8,279 nucleotides of DNA from assembly GCA_027858275.1 (NCBI GenBank), contig JAQIDA010000223.1, positions 1 through 8,279 on the forward strand, written 5' to 3'. Every line of letters begins with the position of its first letter. Within the stretch, counting starts at the first letter, position 1. The DNA comes from Candidatus Kapaibacterium sp. GTDB taxonomy: Bacteria > Bacteroidota > Ignavibacteria > Kapaibacteriales > UBA2268. Below, one piece after another: positions 1-5,743 of the stretch. The translations under genes and the position numbers were made by a program. Under the pieces are notes generated by a model. That model saw only the letters and a list, made by a program, of their open reading frames with translations, made no database searches and was not told the origin of the DNA.

Positions 1-1
1 T

Positions 2-3000
2 ACAAGTATATTTGCTTCTATTCTAATTTTGTCAGCATATTTTGTTGTTGATAATAAAGACGAAGCGATTTATGAAAGCAAATCGAAAATACTTAACAGC
101 GAAATAATGTCAGAGAAAAAGAAAAGAATCAAGGGCGGCGAGAAATTTGATTCTCCGGATATGTTCTTCGCTTATCATAATGATATTCGTACACCCGAAG
201 GAGCTGAAGCACCGGCTTATGCCCAAAATTATAAAATAAACGAACTCAATAAAGCTCTTGCTCGCAATGAAAAAAACGGAACAAACAAAACTCTGGCAGA
301 TTTGCAATGGGTTGAGCGAGGTCCGGGCAATGTCGGAGGCAGAACGCGTTCGATAGTTGTCGATCCTGACGATCCGACACATCATACATGGTTTGTAGGC
401 AGTGTCGGCGGCGGTGTATGGAAGACAGAAAACGCAGGCACGTCATGGGACTTTATCACTCCGGATTTTCCAAATATCTCAATCGGTTCTATGGCTATGG
501 CGGAATCCAATCATGATGTAATATATGCCGGTACAGGTGAAGGTTACCATAATATGGACGCAATTTCCGGAGCGGGCGTATTTAAAACAACTGACAAAGG
601 CGAGAATTGGGAGCAACTGAAAAGCAGCATTCCTTTTAAATGTGTCAATCGTATCGTTGTCGATCCTGATGACGAAGATATCCTTTTGGTCTGCTATAAC
701 AATATGTATATGAATACTAATGCCGGCGGCGGACACTTCAGGACGACGCAATCCGGAATTGATAAATCAACAGACGGAGGCGAAACATGGACAAATGTAT
801 ATAAAAACGGTTCGAAAAGAGTTCAGCAGATTGTGCCTGATCCAACTAATTTCGATATCCTTTACGCTTCAGTCAATGCGTACGGTGTAATTAAGTCAAC
901 AGACAGGGGAGAGACTTGGGAATTAAAATCCAATAATCTTTACAAAAACACTCGTATGGAACTTGCCGTTTCTCCGGTAAATACTCAGAAAATATATGTC
1001 TCTACTTATGCCGGCGGATCGAGTTATTTATACGCCAGCGCCGACGGGGCAGAGTCTTGGTACAGAGTCACCGACGAAGATAATAAAAATTGGAATTGGC
1101 TCGGTTCTCAGGGATGGTACGACAACACAATCGCGGCTCATCCTTACAATGAAAACATTGTATTCTCAGGCGGTATAGATATATTTGAATTTGAAGTCAT
1201 AGACGGAATTGATTCTGTTGACAAACTTCTAAACGCTTGGGCAACAAACACTAACTCCTTTTTGACTTATAAAAATCTGAAGTTGACATATTTATCAAGA
1301 TCATTAGGTACAGGCGATGTTTTTTGGAAAGAACAAACCGCTTCGGAAGAAGATTTTGTATCAGTACAGATTCGCTTTGGTATAGATTCTTCGCAAATGG
1401 CACACAGATTTACTCTGAACGAATCAGATTATGAATATAATGATTATGTTGAAGTACCTTTCGAGATTTGGGATACCGATAACAACAAACAATTAGCGGT
1501 ATCATTCTTGGATCATAACGCAAACGGCGAGTTTGATTTGTTGAAGAGCAATCCGGAAACAATTTTTATACATGCCCTTGATTATGATGAGAATAAAGAA
1601 AACAAAGACCTTGCCGCATTGAACGGCACAAAACACAAAAATATCTACGTTTTTGCCCCACTGTTGAAAAATGGTTTTGAATGGGGCGTTGACAGTATTC
1701 CTGACGGAAGAATTAATATTATATATGGCACTTACTATTGGAGAGAAAGAGCCACTACAGCTGTTACGGCTGTATACGGACAATATCCGAGCAACAGCGG
1801 CAGAAATTCGGTTCACCCCGATCAACACAATATCACAATAATTCCGATTGATGAAGAGTCCGGCGAATTTCAAATGGTTGTCGGAAATGACGGAGGTATT
1901 GTATATTCTACAGATATGGGAAATTCATGGAGAGGACAGTACCGTCTTGCGGGCTATAATACTTCGCAATTCTACGGAGCTGACAAATGTCCCGGCAAAG
2001 ATGAATATATTGGCGGAACTCAGGATAACGGCACATGGATGTCAATATCCGGATTGCCGTCAGGTAAAATGTCTCCTTATGATATGGTTCTCGGCGGTGA
2101 CGGATTTGAAGTCTCATGGCACTATAAAGATCCATTGAAAGTAATCGGCGGAAGTCAATTCAACGGATTGGGAAGAACAACTAACGGCGGCGCAAGCTGG
2201 GTGTCAGCCACAAAAGGATTAGCTGATATTGGTTCAGGCAAAGGCGTGTTTATAACTCGAATCGCTAAGTCACAAGCTGATCCGGAATTGTTGTTCGCCG
2301 CGGGCAAGAGCGGACTTTGGCGGTCTGAAAACTTTGCTGAATCTTGGTCTTTGACAGATATTCCCGACAGTGTATGGAGCGGCAACGGATATTTCCAAAC
2401 AGGTCAGGCAGAAATCTCTATTGCTGATCCTCAGGTAGTATGGGCCGGAGTCGGTATGTCGGCTTCATATCAGATGAGCGTTTCGATCGATGCCGGACTA
2501 AGTTTTCAATCTCTTCCTAATTACACTGACACAACTCTCGGGCGCGTAACCGGCATAGAGACTCATCCCACTGATTCTAAAACAGCATATATGTTGTTTT
2601 CATTCCAAGGTTTACCAAAAATTATCATGACTGATGATTTGGGCGAAACATGGAGCGATTTTTCTCAATTTGATACAAACGGTGTCAGCGTTACAGGATT
2701 CCCGGATGTCGCTACATACAGTTTGGTTGTTATGCCCTATGATACTGATATAATGTGGGCGGGAACAGAAATAGGATTGTTCGAAACAACTGACGGTGGT
2801 GAGAGTTGGCATTATGCAGACTACGGCATTCCTGCTGTTTCAATTTGGCAAATGCGTATTGTGGACGATCAGGTAGTAGCAGGAACTCACGGACGAGGTA
2901 TGTGGTCAGTAACGATTCCCGAACTTGCGGGTCATAAACCGCCTGAAGTTACTCTTGCGCCTATCACGGGAAAATCCGGTCAAGCTCCGAACGGGAATCT

Positions 3001-4051
3001 TGTTATTGAGACTAATTTGCGTTCTGAATATGATTCGACAATTGTGCGAGTTGATGATGAAATAATGTATACACTTGAAAGCAATGAAATAGGTATGGAT
3101 GTTATTTCTTTGCCTTACCAATTGCAAAATAATCTCGCTGACACAGTTATGTTCGAAATTACTTCATACAAGGACGGCAGGGAATATAAATCTGCTAAGC
3201 GGATGACGATCTTATATAGATTAGAAGAGCATGTGATAACTTATATGAATGATTTTGAGATTAATCAGAACGATTTTGTCGGCGCGAATTTCTCAGTTGA
3301 TACCGTGGCTAATTTTGATAACGCCGCTATTCATTCGCGACATAATTATCTCAATCAGACTGATCTGATATACATGTTGAGAACCCCAATAGTCGTAGCT
3401 GATACTAATCCGCAAATTGTATATGACGATGTAGCGATTATTGAAACCGGGCAGCCCGGTTCAAGGTTTGGGCAAAGTACTTTCTTTGACTATATCGTAA
3501 TGGAAGCTACTGTTGACGGTTTGAATTGGCTTCCCGTAGCAGACGGGTATGACTCTGATTATGATCCTTTGTGGCTTGAAGTCTACAAAGCAAAAGGCAA
3601 AGGCACTAAAGATTTGTTTGTCAGTCACACTGTTGATTTATCTGAGACTTTCAACGGCAAAGATACTATTCTGATTCGCTTCAGATTACACGGTGATCCT
3701 AACACAAACGGCTGGGGCTGGGCATGTGACAACTTGAATATTCAGGAAGACGGAGCTGTTCCGGTCAAAGATTATTATTCTTATGACAGAGGCTTGAAAA
3801 TCAATTTTGTCAGTCCTAATCCAATAGTTAATACCGGTATATTGAATTACTCAGTCGCTCAATCGTCAAATCTTGAAATAAAAGTTTACGACATCGGCGG
3901 ACGGGAAATTGAGTCAATCAAGCGTTCTCATCTAACTGCCGGCGATTATTCTATGAAATTAGACATGTCAGTATACGATTCGGGTGTTTATTTCGTTCGT
4001 ATCAGCAACGGGGATCAAGTTGTTTCCGCGAATATTGTAGTGCAGAAATAG
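2..4051 (+). CDS. Giant secreted Asp-box (BNR/sortilin-like) beta-propeller protein with T9SS type A sorting domain, 5'-partial
   Basis: The frame is open to the left window edge, so the start codon is outside; a TTG at 29 is only an internal Leu codon. The first residues (TSIFASILILSAYFVV) form the hydrophobic core of a signal peptide. A propeller follows (about nt 310-2925) with Asp boxes (S/T-x-D-x-G-x-S/T-W) at nt 422, 584, 764, 893, 1034, 1904, 2174, 2627 and 2783, plus degenerate copies near 2321 and 2480. Between the fifth and sixth boxes lies an inserted segment of about 280 residues carrying a Ca-loop-like DHNANGEFD (nt 1511). After the propeller come an Ig-like linker (about 2935-3235) and a jelly-roll/MAM-like adhesin region (about 3240-3752, ending WGWACDNLNIQE). 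The last 85 residues (3794-4048: SPNP, VYDIGGREI, SGVYFVRIS) are a T9SS type A C-terminal sorting domain. By family knowledge the protein crosses the inner membrane by Sec and is exported or anchored by T9SS. The substrate or ligand is unknown; enzymatic sialidase activity is not implied by Asp boxes. Architecture is confident, function is not. Confidence 0.93.
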   Translation, partial: TSIFASILILSAYFVVDNKDEAIYESKSKILNSEIMSEKKKRIKGGEKFDSPDMFFAYHNDIRTPEGAEAPAYAQNYKINELNKALARNEKNGTNKTLADLQWVERGPGNVGGRTRSIVVDPDDPTHHTWFVGSVGGGVWKTENAGTSWDFITPDFPNISIGSMAMAESNHDVIYAGTGEGYHNMDAISGAGVFKTTDKGENWEQLKSSIPFKCVNRIVVDPDDEDILLVCYNNMYMNTNAGGGHFRTTQSGIDKSTDGGETWTNVYKNGSKRVQQIVPDPTNFDILYASVNAYGVIKSTDRGETWELKSNNLYKNTRMELAVSPVNTQKIYVSTYAGGSSYLYASADGAESWYRVTDEDNKNWNWLGSQGWYDNTIAAHPYNENIVFSGGIDIFEFEVIDGIDSVDKLLNAWATNTNSFLTYKNLKLTYLSRSLGTGDVFWKEQTASEEDFVSVQIRFGIDSSQMAHRFTLNESDYEYNDYVEVPFEIWDTDNNKQLAVSFLDHNANGEFDLLKSNPETIFIHALDYDENKENKDLAALNGTKHKNIYVFAPLLKNGFEWGVDSIPDGRINIIYGTYYWRERATTAVTAVYGQYPSNSGRNSVHPDQHNITIIPIDEESGEFQMVVGNDGGIVYSTDMGNSWRGQYRLAGYNTSQFYGADKCPGKDEYIGGTQDNGTWMSISGLPSGKMSPYDMVLGGDGFEVSWHYKDPLKVIGGSQFNGLGRTTNGGASWVSATKGLADIGSGKGVFITRIAKSQADPELLFAAGKSGLWRSENFAESWSLTDIPDSVWSGNGYFQTGQAEISIADPQVVWAGVGMSASYQMSVSIDAGLSFQSLPNYTDTTLGRVTGIETHPTDSKTAYMLFSFQGLPKIIMTDDLGETWSDFSQFDTNGVSVTGFPDVATYSLVVMPYDTDIMWAGTEIGLFETTDGGESWHYADYGIPAVSIWQMRIVDDQVVAGTHGRGMWSVTIPELAGHKPPEVTLAPITGKSGQAPNGNLVIETNLRSEYDSTIVRVDDEIMYTLESNEIGMDVISLPYQLQNNLADTVMFEITSYKDGREYKSAKRMTILYRLEEHVITYMNDFEINQNDFVGANFSVDTVANFDNAAIHSRHNYLNQTDLIYMLRTPIVVADTNPQIVYDDVAIIETGQPGSRFGQSTFFDYIVMEATVDGLNWLPVADGYDSDYDPLWLEVYKAKGKGTKDLFVSHTVDLSETFNGKDTILIRFRLHGDPNTNGWGWACDNLNIQEDGAVPVKDYYSYDRGLKINFVSPNPIVNTGILNYSVAQSSNLEIKVYDIGGREIESIKRSHLTAGDYSMKLDMSVYDSGVYFVRISNGDQVVSANIVVQK

Positions 4052-4060
4052 TTAAGATTG

Positions 4061-4069
4061 TGGTATAAT
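4061..4069 (+). promoter_or_regulatory. Extended -10 promoter element for the small lipoprotein gene
   Basis: TGGTATAAT is a perfect TGn-TATAAT extended -10. It lies 10 nt after the stop of the propeller gene and ends 27 nt before the lipoprotein ATG, which would give a short leader of about 20 nt. No convincing -35 hexamer is seen at 17 bp upstream, which is tolerated for extended -10 promoters. This suggests the lipoprotein can be transcribed independently of the upstream gene. The region is AT-rich, so a chance match is possible. Confidence 0.4.
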
Positions 4070-4096
4070 AATTTAGAACATATAATTGGATTATCA

Positions 4097-4465
4097 ATGA
4101 AGAATTTTCTTTTAGTTATTGGTTTGATATTAGGCTTTCTGTTTGTCTCTTGCGGAAGTGATTGCGAGTTTATAGGCATAGCCACCGACGATTTACCTGA
4201 TGCCGTTGTTGGAAAGGAATACCATGTTGTAATTGAACATAATTCCACTTGCTCACCGGCGTCCAAGTTAGTTCAGATCACAGAAGGGAGTTTGCCCGCC
4301 GGATTGGACTTTAACGGGAACGGTACGATTTCGGGAATACCGACAGAAGTTATCGAGGCTGAATTTGAGATAATGTATAGAGTTTGTTTCGGTACCGGAT
4401 CTTTCGGTCCGACGGGATGCACCGATAAGTATAAGACGTTTACGATCACGGTTAAGCCTGAGTAA
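4097..4465 (+). CDS. Small lipoprotein with one putative-Ig (He_PIG-like) domain
   Basis: This is a 122-aa protein. I chose the ATG at 4097 rather than the in-frame TTG at 4058 because it places a classic signal peptide at the N-terminus: MK, then a hydrophobic run, ending in LFVSC-G with Cys19 as the likely lipidated residue. Phe at -3 of the lipobox is unusual. The SD is weak (GGA at 4088-4090). The mature part has the hallmark of putative-Ig/cadherin-like domains, SLPAGLDFNGNGTISGIPTE at residues 65-84 (the LPxGLxF...GxIsGxPT pattern), followed by a strand-rich end. Four further cysteines (23, 52, 97, 108) could form two disulphides after export. The protein is probably anchored to a membrane facing the periplasm or the cell surface. 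It starts 45 nt after the secreted propeller gene on the same strand, so a joint role at the cell surface is possible but not shown. No enzymatic motif is visible. Confidence 0.82.
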   Translation: MKNFLLVIGLILGFLFVSCGSDCEFIGIATDDLPDAVVGKEYHVVIEHNSTCSPASKLVQITEGSLPAGLDFNGNGTISGIPTEVIEAEFEIMYRVCFGTGSFGPTGCTDKYKTFTITVKPE

Positions 4466-4492
4466 TGCCGGAATAATTCTAGATAACAAACA

Positions 4493-4538
4493 AAAATGAC
4501 CAAGAACAGGATTTATTCTGCTTGGTCATTTTGTTTTT
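4493..4538 (+). terminator. Bidirectional intrinsic terminator between convergent genes
   Basis: A perfect 12-bp stem pairs AAAATGACCAAG (4493-4504) with CTTGGTCATTTT (4521-4532); the 16-nt loop can pair 3 more bases (CAG with CTG). On the + strand it is followed by GTTTTT (4533-4538). On the - strand the T-rich side is TTTTTGTTTGT, read from 4496 down to 4486. It therefore serves both the lipoprotein gene, whose stop is 27 nt upstream, and the leftward beta-barrel gene. Confidence 0.88.
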
Positions 4539-4557
4539 AGAAAGAAAGAACAGAGAT

Positions 4558-4641
4558 TTAGAATTTAAAAGTTGCACCGATTTTCAACAAAGAAATACCA
4601 TAACCCAATTCAGCGAAAGCGCCAAAAGAGTCACTGAAATA
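4558..4641 (-). pseudogene. Disconnected C-terminal end of the beta-barrel gene (27 codons after an in-frame TAA)
   Basis: Reading on in the same frame past the TAA at 4644-4642 gives 27 uninterrupted codons (beginning YFSDSFGAFAELGYG, ending LKIGATFKF) and then a second TAA at 4560-4558. The alternating polar/hydrophobic pattern and terminal Phe are typical of the last two strands of an outer-membrane beta-barrel and its BAM-recognised beta-signal. The junction GAR-[stop]-YF would read GARYYF if the stop were a Tyr codon, a very common turn-strand motif in this family, so TAT or TAC to TAA is the simplest explanation. The ancestral stop lies 25 nt before the shared terminator stem, a normal distance, whereas the premature stop is 109 nt away. 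I call this the severed tail of the same gene and not a separate one. Confidence 0.78.
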
Positions 4642-5112
4642 TTATCTCGCACCGCCGATAATAGAATAAATTAATGCACTTGAAGAAGCATCTCCCTGAT
4701 TGTAATCGGAATAACCGGAATTCGCTTCCCATGATGATGAAACAATATTATAGCCAATCATCAGACCACCATAAGCGTCAATTTTATCTTTACTGTAGAA
4801 ATGATAGCTGGCTCTGGCTCCTATTATAATATTTGTATATGACCATGTTCCCCATGAATATTTGTATTCAGATCCGGCATAAGCAAGAAATCCGCCACCG
4901 CTAATTTTATCAGTAAAGCCGACTTCGTATGATGCGGAGATTGGAGGAATTGTCATATCTCCGGCAAAAGCTGAACCGCCCAGACCAAGTCCAATATTTA
5001 AATCAGCTTGTTCCATGTTATAAGGGCCTGATTTTGCTCCTTTTTTCTTTGCGATAGAATCTGATGTAGAGAAAATTAGCAATGCTGCTAAAAGTAGAAT
5101 AAAACTTTTCAT
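4642..5112 (-). CDS. Outer-membrane beta-barrel protein, truncated by an in-frame stop
   Basis: The product is 156 aa. The start is ATG at 5112, with GGAG six nt upstream; an in-frame TTG at 5124 lies upstream of that SD and is unlikely. The N-terminus is a Sec signal peptide (MKSFILLLAALLIFSTSDSIA, probable cleavage before KKK). The mature part consists of alternating amphipathic strands (LNIGLGLGGSAFAG, ISASYEVGF, GGFLAYAGS, NIIIGARASYHF, DAYGGLMIGYNIV, ALIYSIIGGAR), as in small OmpW/OprF-N-like 8-stranded barrels. Such proteins normally end in an aromatic residue, but this one ends at GAR because of a TAA (4644-4642). With the 27 in-frame codons beyond it the protein would be 184 residues, the usual size. 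As it stands it lacks the last strands and the BAM beta-signal, so it would probably not assemble. It could be a recent pseudogene, a strain-specific nonsense mutation, or a base-call error. Its function in the intact form (porin-like or structural) cannot be read from the sequence. Confidence 0.8.
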   Translation of the reverse strand: MKSFILLLAALLIFSTSDSIAKKKGAKSGPYNMEQADLNIGLGLGGSAFAGDMTIPPISASYEVGFTDKISGGGFLAYAGSEYKYSWGTWSYTNIIIGARASYHFYSKDKIDAYGGLMIGYNIVSSSWEANSGYSDYNQGDASSSALIYSIIGGAR

Positions 5113-5118
5113 AAACTG

Positions 5119-5122
5119 CTCC
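5119..5122 (-). promoter_or_regulatory. Shine-Dalgarno site (GGAG) fixing the barrel gene start
   Basis: On the - strand GGAG is followed by CAGTTT and then ATG at 5112, a 6-nt spacing. This SD overlaps the alternative TTG start at 5124, which rules that start out and puts the signal peptide directly at the N-terminus. Confidence 0.75.
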
Positions 5123-5189
5123 AATTACTGTTGAATAATTTGATATTTTATTTGACTGACTTAATCAATCAACATGAATTTACAGCAAT

Positions 5190-5198
5190 ATTATAACA
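5190..5198 (-). promoter_or_regulatory. Extended -10 promoter element for the beta-barrel gene
   Basis: Read leftward from 5198, the - strand gives TGTTATAAT, a perfect TGn-TATAAT extended -10. Initiation about 7 nt downstream (near 5183) would give a leader of roughly 70 nt before the ATG at 5112. No good -35 hexamer is seen. The same motif class appears before the lipoprotein gene, which makes both calls more believable. Confidence 0.45.
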
Positions 5199-5343
5199 TT
5201 TCCAAGAACTATTCTGAAAAGAAATTCATCATTATTTAGTTTGTAGTTCATAAAAAGAGTCTTTATGTCATTGTAAATTATTCTTTTATATCGAAATAGA
5301 AAAGATCACAAATGAATTCAGAGAATTCTGCTCATCTCTGACT

Positions 5344-5475
5344 GTGGCTTTTGAAAAATATCATCTCAGACAGGGGAAAATAATTCTCGCAATTGTATTA
5401 TTTACTTTCATACTTCTTGAGATTTCAGTAATTTTGCACTCGGACGGAAAAGATACAAAAAACGCTTCGGATTAG
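5344..5475 (+). CDS. Possible 43-aa single-pass membrane microprotein (uncertain)
   Basis: A GTG-started frame gives a short charged N-terminus (VAFEKYHLRQGK), a 19-residue hydrophobic helix (IILAIVLFTFILLEISVIL) and a polar tail ending KDTKNASD before TAG at 5473-5475. The basic residues before the helix fit an inside N-terminus. The frame is open upstream to a TAA near 5236 but has no in-frame ATG. No SD precedes the GTG, and a 7-bp hairpin (TCAGAGA/TCTCTGA, 5318-5341) ends just before it. A second hairpin follows 12 nt after the stop. AT-rich non-coding DNA often yields hydrophobic reading frames, so this may be chance or a gene remnant. I recognise no family. Confidence 0.22.
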   Translation: MAFEKYHLRQGKIILAIVLFTFILLEISVILHSDGKDTKNASD

Positions 5476-5487
5476 AACAGATCGATA

Positions 5488-5507
5488 CTCGGAAAAACTC
5501 TTCCGAG
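5488..5507. repeat. Perfect 7-bp hairpin after the possible microprotein
   Basis: CTCGGAA (5488-5494) pairs with TTCCGAG (5501-5507) across a 6-nt loop. No T-run follows on the + strand (ACTTACATT), so it is not a standard terminator there. It could stabilise a transcript 3' end or be part of a longer structured RNA together with the next hairpin. Confidence 0.45.
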
Positions 5508-5520
5508 ACTTACATTAAGG

Positions 5521-5552
5521 CAAAAAGATACGCATATTCATTGATGCGTCTT
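5521..5552 (-). terminator. Weak leftward terminator-like hairpin upstream of icd
   Basis: On the - strand AAGACGCAT (5552-5544) pairs with ATGCGT (5535-5530) and CTT (5527-5525) with a 2-nt bulge, and the last arm runs into a T5 run (CTTTTTG, 5527-5521). On the + strand there is no T-run. It would end transcripts running leftward from the icd promoter area, where no gene is evident, hence low confidence. Confidence 0.3.
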
Positions 5553-5630
5553 ATAGAGAATTGCAGCTTGACTGATTGTAGTGATCGTCTCCGCCACCAA
5601 ATAATTCTCCAAAAAGACAGAATCAATTTG

Positions 5631-5660
5631 TGTGATAAGCTATATTGTGATAAGCTATAT
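5631..5660. repeat. Perfect tandem duplication of 15 bp (TGTGATAAGCTATAT x2)
   Basis: Two identical, directly adjacent copies of TGTGATAAGCTATAT occupy 5631-5645 and 5646-5660. The array ends 14 bp upstream of the candidate icd -35 hexamer, at roughly -80 to -50 relative to the predicted start, a usual place for activator sites. The copies are direct, not inverted. They could be a paired regulator site or simple replication slippage. Confidence 0.85.
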
Positions 5661-5674
5661 AAAATGAACCTATA

Positions 5675-5703
5675 TTGAATTGTCAAAGATTACTCTTTAT
5701 AAG
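5675..5703 (+). promoter_or_regulatory. Candidate sigma70-type promoter for icd
   Basis: TTGAAT (5675-5680) as -35 and TATAAG (5698-5703) as -10 are separated by exactly 17 bp. They match TTGACA and TATAAT at four and five of six positions. Initiation near 5710 would give a leader of about 34 nt. The surroundings are AT-rich, so alternatives exist (for example TAAAAT at 5706). Confidence 0.4.
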
Positions 5704-5733
5704 CATAAAATATATGAATTTTTTCAAAACATT

Positions 5734-5737
5734 AGGA
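5734..5737 (+). promoter_or_regulatory. Shine-Dalgarno site (AGGA) of icd
   Basis: AGGA is followed by TAACAG and then ATG at 5744, a 6-nt spacing. It supports this start, which also matches the usual N-terminus and length of the family. Confidence 0.7.
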
Positions 5738-5743
5738 TAACAG

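Larger units (their letters stand above)
5113..5743. other. AT-rich 631-bp intergenic region between divergent barrel and icd genes
   Basis: Beyond the sites listed separately (barrel SD and promoter, possible microprotein, two hairpins, tandem repeat, icd promoter and SD), I see no long open frame, no tRNA and no clear riboswitch in this stretch. It is unusually long for the compact spacing elsewhere in the window and may hold decayed coding sequence or a small RNA. Confidence 0.6.

Noticed and set aside
1502..1873. 123-codon open frame on the - strand
   Set aside because: It lies wholly inside the propeller gene, whose frame shows clear domain motifs. The antisense translation has no recognisable domain and no ribosome binding signal.
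4058..4096. TTG 4058 as start of the lipoprotein
   Set aside because: It would add 13 residues before the signal peptide and overlap the TATAAT element. ATG 4097 gives a normal lipoprotein signal.
4015..4503. Several - strand open frames opposite the lipoprotein gene
   Set aside because: They overlap a frame with a signal peptide, lipobox and Ig-domain motif, and overlap each other in different frames. They are shadows of that gene.
5152..5171. Short GACTGACT/AATCAATC repetition as a regulatory array
   Set aside because: The units are only 4 bp and repeat twice, which is ordinary low-complexity sequence inside the barrel leader.
5312..5329. Two GAATTC sites 9 bp apart as a possible operator
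   Set aside because: GAATTC is a self-complementary hexamer common by chance in AT-rich DNA, and the pair is not placed next to any promoter I can support.
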